Assembly (NCBI RefSeq): GCF_017084445.1 | Contig: NZ_CP070947.1 | Span: 434,001-498,000, forward strand | Length of the DNA stretch: 64,000 nucleotides | Source: Mycoplasma sp. Mirounga ES2805-ORL | GTDB lineage: Bacteria > Bacillota_I > Bacilli_A > Mycoplasmatales > Metamycoplasmataceae | Reading direction: 5' to 3' | Shown: in pieces, positions 1-10,374 of the stretch | Layout: every line of letters begins with the position of its first letter | Numbering within the stretch: the first letter of the stretch is position 1 | Position numbers and translations under genes: made by a program | The notes under the pieces: model-generated | The model's input: the letters and a program-made list of their open reading frames with translations, nothing else | Database searches by the model: none | Told to the model about the DNA's origin: nothing

Positions 1-635
1 TTAATTCAACCGAAAATTATATTGGATGAAATGGCGCAATAGTCAAGGCCGAAAACAAAATAATTTTTCAAAAAGGCATTGAACCTCAAATAGTTAAAAA
101 TATTTTTGATGATATAACAAAACAAAAACATTCAGTGATCTTAAATTCTGATTTTGAACATCATTGTTATACAGACTCTCTTCTTCTAAAACTTGCAGTT
201 CGTTACAAGGGCGGAAAAAGCAAAAGAGCAAAAAACTTTAAGAATGATTTTGTTGTAAGCAAAATGATAATTTGAAATTTCAATAGCAAAAAAGTTTTAA
301 AGTTCATGGATTTTTTAAAAGAAAAATATGGAGACTCTATTTCACTTGTTTTTTCAGGTGATAGTAACAGATATATTGAAATAACTGCTAAAGGTTGCTC
401 AAAGGGTGAAGCAGCAAAAAAAATGTGTGAATACTACAAAATAAACCCAAAAGATACCTGACATATTGGTGATAGTATGAATGATAGCACGACAGTAGGA
501 ATTTGCGGAAGAGTACTTGCAGTAAATAATGCTTCAGATAAATTGATATCAGCTGGTGCAGAATTAACTAAGTACCCAACAAAACCTTATGGGGTTGCTA
601 AAATTTTGGAAGACTATATTATTAGACCTAAATAA
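1..635 (+). CDS. HAD-superfamily (Cof-type) phosphatase, 5' end cut by the window
   Basis: The reading frame is open from the left edge to TAA at 633-635 and uses TGA as Trp. The C-terminal half shows the HAD IIB (Cof-like) signatures: a motif III lysine in KGCSKGEAAKK and the acidic motif IV GDSMNDSTTVG, followed by the usual tail in which NNASD leads to a short helix. Cof-type enzymes dephosphorylate small metabolites such as sugar phosphates or FMN in the cytoplasm; the substrate cannot be told from sequence. The N-terminal DxD nucleophile motif lies outside the window. A hairpin terminator follows at 664-695. Confidence 0.85.
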
Positions 636-663
636 TATAAAAATCTAATTTATAAAACACTTT

Positions 664-695
664 AAAATCAAGTATTCCAAGCTTGGTTTTTATTT
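664..695 (+). terminator. Rho-independent terminator after the HAD gene
   Basis: AAAATCAAG and CTTGGTTTT can pair, with one G-T pair, around a nine-base loop and run into a T-rich tract. It sits 29 bases past the HAD stop. Confidence 0.6.
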
Positions 696-800
696 AATAT
701 TATTGTTTAAATCCAAAGTTTATTAATTATAAAAATAAATAAATTAATGAATTTATTCATTTAATACAATTCAAATAGTAATTCTTCAAAGTTAACTTGG

Positions 801-806
801 TATAAT
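801..806 (+). promoter_or_regulatory. -10 box of the small gene at 843
   Basis: TATAAT preceded by TTGG, about 37 bases before the ATG at 843. No convincing -35 box is visible, as is common in mycoplasmas. Confidence 0.5.
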
Positions 807-842
807 TTAAGTATATAAAAAAAACTACTTATGGAGGGATTT

Positions 843-1058
843 ATGTATAAATATAAAGCTAGATTAGTAACTACTAGAGAAACTATTGCTGAAGCAAATA
901 CAATCGAAGAAATAGAAGGACTAGTACTCGGTTTCAGAAGAAAACAAAAATACGGACAACATACAAGTGGTAATGTAAACGTTGAAATAATTCATACCGA
1001 AAGAGATAACTTGAAAGGAAAACATAAATCAAAAGAGGAAGTAGTAAAAATAATTTAA
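843..1058 (+). CDS. Small hypothetical protein (71 aa)
   Basis: A short, highly charged protein starting MYKYKARLVTTRE, with no membrane segment or signal peptide. An upstream in-frame ATG at 831 would give 75 aa, but GGAGGG at 833-838 is a strong Shine-Dalgarno sequence for the ATG at 843, so 843 is chosen. It has its own -10 box (801-806) and a strong terminator immediately after it, making it a one-gene transcript. I do not recognise the family. The rigid promoter, RBS and terminator context suggest it is real and well expressed. Confidence 0.7.
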   Translation: MYKYKARLVTTRETIAEANTIEEIEGLVLGFRRKQKYGQHTSGNVNVEIIHTERDNLKGKHKSKEEVVKII

Positions 1059-1100
1059 AAAATAAGGTCCGCGCTTAATATAGCTGACCTTATTTTTTTT
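1058..1100. terminator. Bidirectional terminator
   Basis: AATAAGGTC at 1061-1069 pairs with GACCTTATT at 1085-1093. There are A and T runs on both sides, so it can end the + gene at 843-1058 and the minus gene whose stop lies inside it (1090-1092). Confidence 0.85.
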
Positions 1101-1569
1101 GCTCCATATAAATTGTTTTTCTAATTTTGTTACATAAGAAAATATTTTTTAATGATATAGATTTATTAAATTCTAAATCTTCTAATATATTTCTAATAGA
1201 TTGATTATCTTGATCTAATTGAAGAAAATCATTTAAATTATTAAATAATAAGTTCTTATATTTTTGTGTCAATGTGCCCAATATTATATATATAAACAAT
1301 ACCATTGCACCACCGCACAATAATATTGTTCTATAATTTGGCATTAAAATATTTTTTCAATAAAACACCATAACAAGAGATATCATTCCTATTAGTAACA
1401 GTAATGAGAATGAAAAAAATATAATTAAAAAGAGTTGATAAACTTTAGAATTTTTTAAGGCATTTTTAAGATTGTTATCTTGCTCTCTTTTAACTTTTTC
1501 TAAATCAATAATTTCTTTATTATTATCATCAACAATGTTTTTGTTGTTATTTTTGTTATTTATTTCCAT
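1090..1569 (-). CDS. Hypothetical membrane protein (159 aa)
   Basis: One reading frame when TGA at about 1354 is read as Trp (…MVFYWKN…). The first ~45 residues are Asn/Lys-rich and hydrophilic. Two hydrophobic segments follow, at about residues 46-70 and 80-97, then a charged C-terminal helix. It has no signal peptide or lipobox. The family is not recognised. It is divergent from rluD, whose -10 box lies 21 bases from this start. The stop codon is embedded in the shared terminator at 1058-1100. Confidence 0.65.
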
Positions 1570-1589
1570 ATTAAAATATTATAAATCAT

Positions 1590-1595
1590 TATAAT
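1590..1595 (+). promoter_or_regulatory. -10 box placing the rluD start at the transcript 5' end
   Basis: TATAAT ends seven bases before ATG 1603 and no Shine-Dalgarno sequence is present, so transcription should start at or next to the initiation codon. Confidence 0.5.
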
Positions 1596-1602
1596 AAATA
1601 TT

Positions 1603-2511
1603 ATGCTTGAACTAGAAGTTAAATATAAAGAACGAATTGACAAATATATTAGTGATAATAGTGAAATTAGTCGAAACGATATTAAAGAATTAATTAAAGA
1701 GGGGGCAGTTTATATTGCAAATAATGTCCCTGTTTTGAAGCCAAACTACATTGTTAGAGAAGGTACAAAAATCAAAGTAGTTCGTCTAATAGATAAAGAA
1801 ATTAAAATGGAACCAATTAAAATGGAGATTAATAAAGTTTATGAAGATGATGATTTAGTTATTATTGATAAACCGAGTGGTCTAGTAGTACATCCAGCAC
1901 CAGGACATCATAGCGATACATTAGCAAACGGACTTTTATATCATTATAAAAAACTAAGCAATGAAAATGGTTTATTGAGACCAGGAATTGTACATAGAAT
2001 AGATAAGGATACCAGTGGATTGTTGATTATTGCAAAAAATGATAATACACATCGTAAACTTGTTGAAATGCTAAAAAAACATGATATAAAACGGTCATAT
2101 ATTGCTATCTGTGACGGTGTTTTAGAAAATAATTTCACCAAAATTAATTTACCAATTAACAGAAATAAAACAAATAGAAAAACTATGGCTGTAGATAAAG
2201 ACGGAAAAGAAGCTATTACAAATGTGACTTTACTTAAAACTTTTTATCTAGATAAATCACCAATGTCTTTAATTAAATGTGACTTAGAAACAGGAAGAAC
2301 TCACCAAATAAGAGTTCACATGTCATATATAAAACATCCTATTTATGGAGATAGTGTTTATTCGAAGTATGTTGATGAATTTAATCAAAGATTGCATGCT
2401 TTTAAAATAGAATTTACTCATCCTATTTCAAATAAAAACATAATAGCTTATAGCAAAATTCCTGAACAATTCAACATAGTTGATTATGATTGAGATCAAT
2501 TAAAAAAATAA
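1603..2511 (+). CDS. rluD: 23S rRNA pseudouridine synthase, RluD family
   Basis: 302 aa after reading TGA at 2491 as Trp. An S4-like RNA-binding domain occupies roughly residues 1-70. The catalytic domain follows, with DDLVIIDKPSGLVVHPA and the active-site motif HRIDKDTSGLL, whose Asp is the nucleophile of the RluA/RluD/RluC family. GRTHQIRVHM lies near residue 230. The family isomerises specific uridines of 23S rRNA; RluD rather than RluC is the best guess from the S4 domain and length. No Shine-Dalgarno sequence precedes the ATG, and the -10 box sits immediately upstream. Confidence 0.88.
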
Positions 2512-2565
2512 ATATATGCAATATTAGTATAATTTACATTATTATATATATTAAAGAAAGGCAAT

Positions 2566-3588
2566 ATGAATAATTACAATAAAGATTTTTTAAAGTCAGA
2601 AAATACACAAGAACTATGAGATAAAAATAAAAAGCAATTTAGTTTCTTTATATGAGGAACTATTGCTACATTTATTTTCTTAATTGTGTTCGCATTAGTA
2701 AATGTTGGTTTACTCTTATTTTTTAGAGATACTATAGTTACAAAACAAAATAGCTTAGGAGACAAAGCGGGAGTACAAGATACATTCCAATGGCCATTTG
2801 GTTTTTGATTAGTGGTTTCTGTGCTTTCAATTATTTCACTAGTTAGTTTTTTGATAAGTTTCATTAAATCAAAACAACAAAAAAACTATTCAACATTAAA
2901 TACTCTTGCAACCTATTTCATCTCACTAACAACATTTGCACTATTTGTTTTCTCATTTAATTTCCTATTTAGGATAAATGAAAATTTTGTTTTTCATGAA
3001 AAACTACTTTATGGAATTAAAATTTCGGGTGCTGTTATTCTAATAATTTTATGGTTTGCTTTTGTACGCTTTATAAAATTGATTAAAGCGGCATTTATAA
3101 GAGCAGCCCAAATTGAACAATTTAAGAAGATGGCAAGTGATCCTAATTCATTTTTAAAAGAAATATTCGGAAATACAGGTTTATTTAACAATATAAATTC
3201 TGAAACGGAAAATAGTAACAATGATTCATCAGAAGATAATTCAAAACAAAAAGATGATAAATCATCAAAAGAAAATGATTCAAGTGAAAGAAAAGAAAAA
3301 TTTGATAAATTAGTTAATCTTCCTAATGAAAAATTATTTAGAGCAGCTAAACAATTATATATTTCTGGCTATGAAAGCATGACTAAGGAAGAATTAGCTA
3401 ATAAAATTCTAGATACTATTGAACAAGAGAAAAAGAGAAAAGAATTTAAGGAACAACAAAAAGAACAAGAAGACTCTAATGTTACTGATGCTAATTCAAA
3501 AGAAGATTCTACTAAAGTATCTAAAAATCCTTTAAATGATGATAATAAAAAGCAAAACAAAGATAAAAAAGAAGATGATAAAAAATAA
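2566..3588 (+). CDS. Hypothetical multi-pass membrane protein with charged Rho_N-like tail (340 aa)
   Basis: Starts after AAAGAAAGG and reads TGA as Trp at several places in the first 90 codons. Four hydrophobic stretches fall at about residues 26-50, 82-102, 112-135 and 146-168. A long Ser/Asn/Asp/Glu/Lys tail follows, presumably cytoplasmic. Inside the tail, around residues 245-280, the pattern LFRAAKQLYISGYESMTKEE resembles the Rho N-terminal/HeH helix-extension-helix motif, which often binds nucleic acid; this is inference from pattern only. It follows rluD by 54 bases and ends in a terminator. Function unknown. Confidence 0.7.
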
Positions 3589-3593
3589 TTTAA

Positions 3594-3625
3594 ATTAATA
3601 GGTTAAGCCTATTAATTTTTATTTT
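3594..3625 (+). terminator. Rho-independent terminator
   Basis: ATTAATAGG (3594-3602) and CCTATTAAT (3608-3616) form a perfect nine-base stem followed by TTTTATTTT. Confidence 0.85.
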
Positions 3626-3638
3626 GTAAAATAATAAT

Positions 3639-4247
3639 ATGTTAAATTACGAAAAAGAACTTTATAGTAAACATAAACTAATCGCTGGATTAGATGAAGC
3701 TGGAAGAGGATGTTGCGCAGGTCCACTTGTTGTTGCTTGCGCAATAATGCCTAAAGACTATACTAATAATACAATTAACGATTCTAAACAAATGTCTCCT
3801 AAACAAAGAAATACTGCCTTCGATGATATTATTAAAAATGCTACAGAGTATTCAATAGAAATAATCTCTAATAAAGAGGTAGATAATTTAAATCCAAAAC
3901 AAGCTTCAAGAATAGGAATGGTTAAATGCTTAAATAAACTACATAATAAACCTGATTTAATAATTACTGATTTTGAAAAAATAGAGTTCAATAACATAAA
4001 AGTTATAGACCTTATTAAAGGTGACTCTCTTAGTTTTAATGTTGCTTGTGCTTCTATCTTAGCTAAGGTAACAAGAGATAATATTATGAAGCAATATGCC
4101 CTTGAATACCCTGGCTATGGCTTTGATAAACATAAAGGTTACTGTACAAAAGCCCATAACCTAGCAATGGAAAAATTCGGAATTACAAAAATACACAGAC
4201 TTACATATAGAAATGTAGAAGAAATAATTAATAAAAATAAGAAATAG
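3639..4247 (+). CDS. rnhB: Ribonuclease HII
   Basis: 202 aa, the usual length. AGLDEAGRGCCAGPLVVA near the N-terminus carries the catalytic Asp-Glu pair, and SILAKVTRDNIM carries the later conserved Lys/Arg/Asp. The enzyme cleaves RNA in RNA-DNA hybrids and at single ribonucleotides in DNA. A TAAAAT -10 box (3627-3632, preceded by TG) lies six bases before the ATG with no Shine-Dalgarno sequence, so the mRNA is probably leaderless. It converges with the minus-strand gene at 4288. Confidence 0.95.
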   Translation: MLNYEKELYSKHKLIAGLDEAGRGCCAGPLVVACAIMPKDYTNNTINDSKQMSPKQRNTAFDDIIKNATEYSIEIISNKEVDNLNPKQASRIGMVKCLNKLHNKPDLIITDFEKIEFNNIKVIDLIKGDSLSFNVACASILAKVTRDNIMKQYALEYPGYGFDKHKGYCTKAHNLAMEKFGITKIHRLTYRNVEEIINKNKK

Positions 4248-4287
4248 AATTGTGACACCCGCAGTATAAACTTAACTTATATCTTAT

Positions 4288-4917
4288 TTATTTAGATTGC
4301 TCAAATTTTAGTACTACCTCATACTTAAAGAGTTCATCAATTTGACTTGTGTCATATTTAGTAGTAAATATAGATACAATATCTCTGAGCTTTTCAAAAT
4401 ATAATTCAAAATCTTTAGTGTTTAAATCATTTTTTAGTGACAACTTAAACAAAACGCCCTTATAATATTTGTATTTTCCATTAACAAAATTACTAATATA
4501 TTTAGCTATATTTACACAAGGATAATTATCGACAAGTTCATCCGGTAAATTTAATTTGTAAATAATATTTTTAGTTCATTCAATACCTTTTTTAAAAATA
4601 TGAAAAACAAGCGGATAAATAGCTAATACTCCAGATACATATTTAGAAATTTGCTCTCCTGACAATAATAATTTTCAAATCATTGCCGGTATTATAAGTA
4701 ATAAAGAATATGAAATTATACTTATAAATACTAAAAAAATATTAACGCTTTTAACCGTACGCGAATGTTCAATTTTATGTTTACTATTTATTATTTTTTT
4801 ATAAATATTAAGATTTAACACCATTATAAATTCATCGAAAGAATGAATTTTTTTATCAATGCTTATATTTAATGTTTTTAATTGTTTCTCAATTTGTTTT
4901 TTAGATCTTTTGATCAT
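4288..4917 (-). CDS. Hypothetical membrane protein (209 aa)
   Basis: Reading TGA as Trp joins an N-terminal 80-residue piece to a further 129 residues, ending at TAA 4288-4290. A charged N-terminal helix (~60 aa) is followed by a strong hydrophobic segment (about 58-80) and a second weaker one (about 92-108), then a soluble C-terminal domain of about 95 residues. It has a good RBS (AAAGGAG) before the start. There are no recognised motifs. No hairpin is visible between its stop and rnhB. Confidence 0.65.
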
Positions 4918-4999
4918 AAAATCTCCTTTTGAATATTTTTATTTTTAAAATTAATTTATGCCCACTTATTAATTTTGACTTATTTGTGATTTAAAATAA

Positions 5000-5036
5000 A
5001 TTAAAAATGACACTTTTGAAAAATGCCATTTTTAAT
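5000..5036 (-). terminator. Terminator downstream of azoR
   Basis: On the minus strand ATTAAAAATGGCA pairs with TGTCATTTTTAAT (one G-T pair) around an 11-base loop and ends in a T-rich run. Confidence 0.7.
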
Positions 5037-5059
5037 TTAATACAATTAATAAATATTTT

Positions 5060-5671
5060 TTAAAACTTATTAGCTATTTTTTTAATTGCGGGTTCATTTT
5101 CTTTAAGTATTTCATCATGTGTCATTTTATTATATGGTTCAACTTTTGTTCCATTTATAGAAATAGTTTCAACTTTTTTAGCTCCTAAAAATTTAAATGT
5201 TCCTTCAAGCATTTTTACATGATTACCAAATTCATATCACCCTGTTGGCGCACCTTGCGTCCCAACAATAATTACATTCAAGTTATCTAGTAGACCTATA
5301 GCGCCACCTTTTTTAGAATATTTATAACTAAATGTTTTATCAGCCACACAAATCGCATCAATAAAATTCTTAACTAGAGATGAATAATTAAAATTGATCA
5401 TAGGTGTATTAATTATTAATACATCAGTGTTTTTTAACATATTGATTCATTCATCAGAATTTTTTTGAAAAAAATCAGTTTTAAAATTATTAGAATTTAA
5501 TGAGTTTGTTGATGCTGAAGTATCATTTAAATCTAAAACACTAATATATGATTTTGGATGAGAATCGATTAATTCTTGTACTATAGCTGAATTTACTTTT
5601 CATGATAATGATTCTAATCCATTAACACTACCGTTAACTGTTAATATTTTTATTGGTTTCTTTTCTGCCAT
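5060..5671 (-). CDS. azoR: FMN-dependent NADH-azoreductase (flavodoxin-like fold)
   Basis: 203 aa with two UGA-Trp codons in the first third. It opens with KILTVNGSVN, a flavodoxin-like phosphate-binding loop. DVLIINTPMINFNYSS and the following NFIDAI match the AzoR/AcpD family, and VIIVGTQGAPTGWY corresponds to its second flavin-contacting loop. Members use NADH to reduce quinones, azo dyes and nitro compounds and are homodimers in the cytoplasm. The start has GGAG upstream. It is a single-gene transcript flanked by terminators. Confidence 0.88.
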
Positions 5672-5771
5672 ATTTATTCTCCTATCAATAATTTTTTATT
5701 AATTAATTATATATACTCAATCACATAATTTTAAAAGTATTTGATTTTTTTTAATTTATATTTTGATCATA

Positions 5772-5804
5772 ATAAAAACTACATTTTAGTTTAGTAGTTT
5801 TTAT
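5772..5804 (-). terminator. Terminator downstream of the trpB-lipoprotein pair
   Basis: AAAAACTAC (5774-5782) and GTAGTTTTT (5794-5802) form a nine-base perfect stem with T runs on the minus strand. Confidence 0.8.
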
Positions 5805-5821
5805 TGTTGTTTATTTTTTAA

Positions 5822-8800
5822 TTATTTGTAGGTAAATAATTCTAATCCTTTTGCTGAAAGCCATTTATTCATTGTTGAACCATGTGTCTTAGTAGCAACT
5901 AATTTTAGATATTTAATTTTATTTGTGTAATTAGTTTTAATTCTAGATTTTGAAGAATTTCTATCGAGTGTAAAACTAGATATCTTATGTCAATTAATCT
6001 TATCGTCACTATAATATAAGTCACCTTCTAATAAGGTTCCGTTGCCGCCCGAAGATTCGTATTCAATTTCAGCAATTTTAGTTCTCTCATTTAAAGTTCA
6101 AATAATGTGCTTTTTGTCATCTCCACCTCAATGAGTGTGGAAGAATGTTCTAGGATCAGAATCAAATGCATATTTGCCATATTGGTTTCTTCCTCATCTT
6201 GTTTCTTCAGAACTAGTTTCACCCGAATATTTGTCATTTGGTATATAAACTAAGTTGTCTCCAGGATTTGCTTTTGTAAGTTGTTTTTCAATTATTTCTG
6301 AAGATAAATAATGTGCTGAGGCTTTTTTTCTTAAAAACACTGTTTTAGTTTCGCCAACACTTAAATTAAATTTATAGTTTGCTAAATCTTGTCATGTTTG
6401 TTTGTCAAAAGATCATTCATATTTATCTATGTTTTTTCCAACAAAAGAACCATCATATTCATTAACAATTAATTCATTTTCAACATTTTCATATTTCTTA
6501 ATGTCGATTGTAAATGTTTCGTTTGTACCATTGATACCTAAAATAATATTATTGGTTTCATTAATTTTTTCTAAATCTTTACTTGTTAAAGTATAGATTC
6601 TATCACTAGTAATTTTGAATTCAGCTCCGCCATCAAAACTAATTCTAAATTGATTAGATCCAGTAAATTTTTCGTTGAATATAATTTTATTAGCATTAGG
6701 TCCATCAAATGAAAATTTTCCAAGTGTGTCATCGACTTCGCCAGAGAAAAATGAATTGGCTTGATGTTTTATTATGTAATCATTTTTGGTACCTTCGATA
6801 TTAGCGTCTTCTTTTAATTGTTTATTTAATAGATTAGTTAGCTCGAATTGTAAGGTTTTATCTCCAATTATTGAAATAATATATTTAACCATATATGCAT
6901 ATGGGAAAGGATATGTCTTTAAATTAGATAATACTTTTTTTCCAAATTCGACTTTTTCATAGTCGTTTTTGTCTTTGTAAACCATTAGCATATCATACAA
7001 TGTTTTATAATTAGCCTTATATTTTTTAAGGGAATTATTTAATATTGATAAATATTTTAACTCGTCATTTTTAAAGTATGTGTTAGCTAAATATCTTAAA
7101 TTTTCCGACTCATAATAATCATCATAATTTATTAAGGCATCCTCTGCTAATAAAATAAAATTAACATTCCCGTGTTTTTTTGGTACTGTTATATCCCATC
7201 TAGAACTTGTTAGATTTAACGGCATTCTTTCGCCCTTATTTGCTGTAGATCACCCTCCAACATTGTTATCTAATGATCATATACCATTTCCTCTATAGTT
7301 TAGATAAGCGGCATGACCTGGCTGACCAACAACAGTTGATGGTAATCCAAGCGCTGAAGTCATTGCTGACCCTAATTTAGATATTCCACCACACACTTGT
7401 CCAACTTCAATTCCTACTCAAGCTTTATATAAGCCATTATTTTTTATTCCAAATTTAGTTAAATTTCATTTTTTATCCATTCTAGCAAATTCTTCTTTTG
7501 CTTTTTCTGAATCTGGATTATTTAATTCAAATTTTTTAAAATAATCATGGTGAGCAGCAGGAGTTGTATATGGCATATAGTCATATCCGCCAATTGATAA
7601 TTTACCATTGAAACCATGTAGGCGACGTCCATAATAATTTAATCAATTTATTTCTTCATCATTCATTCAAGTATTAAAAATTCATCTCATGTGCTCAATT
7701 GTTAAATTATCAAATACCTTAACATTTAATTTTCTATGAAAAATATTTTTTGATAATTGATCTTCAATTACTTTAATTCTATTATTAATATCTTCTGATT
7801 GTCTTTTGCTTAATTTAGATAAATCATTGTTTTTTAATTCAGATAAATATTCAATTTGATCTTGCTTATCATTTTCATTATGCAACTTTTTAAATAGTGA
7901 ATATCTAACAATTGGATCAGATATTGTTTGAGGTTGTCTTCATCAATCCATAACATCATTTACGTAAACTAAAGAAATAGAAATAGCCATTTTTTTATAA
8001 ACTGTTTTTAAAGGAATGCCTGAAAGCGGATCTTTGTCATTTACTATAAAATCGCCTTTAAATTTAGAATAAATTTTACTTAATATCTTAAGTGACTTAA
8101 TTCATTGTGAAGAACTATTTGATCCATCTAAATCTCCACCATTTGCATAAAGTTCAAGAGCTTCATCATCACCTAATAATCACTCAACTGTTTCCTTTAT
8201 ATCGTTAAAATGCATTAAATCATTCAGCCTATTTTCACCAATTCTATCCACGATGATTTTCTTAAAAATAACTTTTTTATAACTTGATACATCATCAATT
8301 GATGAGAATAATTTATTTTTTATTTCGGTTTCATCACCTTTAGTTATTGACTTAATATTTGAAACCGGTTCATCTAAATTTAATTCATATTTTTCTTTAT
8401 AAAAATAAGCATTGCCAAAAGATGCATGATCTCACCCATCATTACCATTTGTATCAATTTCAATTTTTAAGAAATTCATATTCTTAATATTTAATTTAGC
8501 AAAACCGGCTTCAGATGTTCCTTTGTAGACTTTTTTATCATCAAGTAATTCAGTTCACTCCTTGTTATCTTTGCTTCCATAAAATCTAAATTTAATACCA
8601 TTACCATGATCTTGCTTAGAAGCATCAACGCCAAAATATGTTGAAAAATAGTCAAAATTCTTGTTCTCAATATTTAAGATTACAGTATTAACATTTCTTT
8701 TGTTGTCAATATTACTTCCGGCGTGTGTACCAAAACCATTAACAAATTCTCTTTCTTTTCCTTTGACAATTAATTTAATCAAATCATTACCAAATGATGT

Positions 8801-8974
8801 GTTGCGCTTAAATTCTTTATTTGAAGTAACGTTTTGATTTTGCATATCACTTACAAACAATACGTTTAGTTCATCGCTTTTTTTATTGTTTCAAAAACAT
8901 GAAATAGCCATAGCAGGAGTAATTGATTGCACTGCGAGACCTGCTAAAATTATTTTTCTTATATTTTTTTTCAT
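5822..8974 (-). CDS. Large lipoprotein: NPCBM/NEW2-like domain, transglutaminase-like core, discoidin-like C-terminus (1050 aa)
   Basis: A continuous frame of 1051 codons with many UGA-Trp codons. The signal peptide ends in a lipobox-like AISC with Cys26. Residues ~35-175 resemble the NPCBM/NEW2 carbohydrate-binding module (FGTHAGSNI, YFGVD). In the middle, VCGGISKLG (Cys528), GQPGHAAYL (His554) and WSLDNNVGG (Asp569) have the order and spacing of a transglutaminase-like Cys-His-Asp triad. The last ~150 residues (AFDSDPRTFFHTHWGG) look like an F5/8 type C module. A surface enzyme acting on glycans or glycoprotein is plausible but inferred. It starts 12 bases after trpB, with AAGGAAA as RBS, so the two are co-transcribed. 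Confidence 0.8.
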
Positions 8975-8986
8975 ACACTAATTTCC

Positions 8987-10246
8987 TTATTTTTTTATTT
9001 TAGATATATTCTTTTCATTAAACTCATTGATTTCATTTTGATATTCATTAAATATGTAGTTTAAATCCTTATCGCCACGACCTGATAAAGTAACTAAAAT
9101 ATCTATTTCTTTTTCTTTATTTTCCCTTGCGTATTTGATTGCATACGCTAGAGCATGAGATGATTCTATTGCAGGAATAATTCCTTCTCTACAACACATT
9201 AATAAAAATGCTTCAATGGCTTCTTTGTCATTAATATTTGTATATTCTACCAAATTATTATCTCTTAAAAAAGCATGTTCAGGTCCAACTCCAGGATAAT
9301 CTAGACCCGGAGCTATTGAATAAACTGGGGCAATAGAATCTTTTTCATCTTTTAAAATAACTGACTTAAAACCATGCAAAACACCAACTTGCCCAAAAGC
9401 CAATGTTGAGGCATTATCACCTATTTTTGGGCCTTTACCAAGTGGTTCAACACCAACTAATTTAGTGGTTGATCCAATATATGGTATAAAAGATCCAATT
9501 GAATTAGAACCACCGCCTACACATGCAACAACCATATCTGGAAGTTTATTATATCTTTTTGTAAATTGTTCTCTTGATTCCTCTCCAATTACTAATTGAA
9601 AATCCCTAACCATTTTAGGAAATGGATGAGGGCCAACAACTGAACCAATACTATATAATGCATCTTTATATTGATCTTTATAAGCTCTAAAAGCAGAATC
9701 AACTGCCTCTTTTAAAGTTTGCTCACCTTCAGTGACTTCAACAATTTTGGCTCCTAGAATCTTCATTTTATCAACATTAGGTTTTTGTTTCTTAATATCC
9801 ACGGCACCCATATGTATTTCACATTCTAAGCCAAAATGAGCAGCTGCAATAGCAACTGATGAACCATGACTTCCTGCTCCAGTTTCAGCGATAAGTTTTT
9901 TCTTTCCAATCATTTTTGCAAACAAGGCTTCAGCCATGCAATGATTAGTTTTGTGTGAACCATTTTCATTTTGATCTTCACGCTTAATGTGAATTCTTAC
10001 CTTACCAATTGATTCACTTAAATTTTTACAATAATAAATTCCGGTTGGACGTCCTTGAAAATCTCTTCTAAGTTCCTTAAGTTGTTTTTTAAAATCTTCT
10101 TGATTTGAAATTGCTTCATATTGATCTGCTAATTCAGAAAATATATTAGTGAGTTCATCATCTAAATATATACCGCCATATTCTCCAAAATAACCATCTT
10201 TTGTAGGATATTTTTTTAAGTATTCTTTAACTTTTTTATCAAGCAT
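8987..10246 (-). CDS. trpB: Tryptophan synthase beta-chain-like PLP enzyme, without an alpha subunit
   Basis: 419 aa, close to normal TrpB length. The PLP lysine is Lys99 in GSHKTNH. ETGAGSHG contains the catalytic Glu (Glu121), GGGSNSIG binds the phosphate, and GLDYPGVGPEH, ESSHA and LSGRGDKD are all TrpB signatures. TrpB joins indole to serine. Unusual points: GAGSHG replaces the normal GAGQHG, the N-terminal motif YGGIYLDDEL is divergent, and the protein contains no tryptophan. No trpA or other trp gene is in the window. AAGGAG precedes the ATG. It is paired with the downstream lipoprotein. The exact substrate is inferred. Confidence 0.85.
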   Translation of the reverse strand: MLDKKVKEYLKKYPTKDGYFGEYGGIYLDDELTNIFSELADQYEAISNQEDFKKQLKELRRDFQGRPTGIYYCKNLSESIGKVRIHIKREDQNENGSHKTNHCMAEALFAKMIGKKKLIAETGAGSHGSSVAIAAAHFGLECEIHMGAVDIKKQKPNVDKMKILGAKIVEVTEGEQTLKEAVDSAFRAYKDQYKDALYSIGSVVGPHPFPKMVRDFQLVIGEESREQFTKRYNKLPDMVVACVGGGSNSIGSFIPYIGSTTKLVGVEPLGKGPKIGDNASTLAFGQVGVLHGFKSVILKDEKDSIAPVYSIAPGLDYPGVGPEHAFLRDNNLVEYTNINDKEAIEAFLLMCCREGIIPAIESSHALAYAIKYARENKEKEIDILVTLSGRGDKDLNYIFNEYQNEINEFNEKNISKIKK

Positions 10247-10374
10247 ATTGCTCCTTAATGTATTTATTAAAATAATTTAAAAAATTTAGATATATAAATT
10301 TTATTAATTAATATCAATATTAATAATAATATTTAGTTAAGTAATCAAATATTTAATATTTATAAATAATAAGA

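Noticed and set aside
831-842. Upstream ATG for the small gene at 843
   Set aside because: GGAGGG, the evident Shine-Dalgarno, lies inside this extension.
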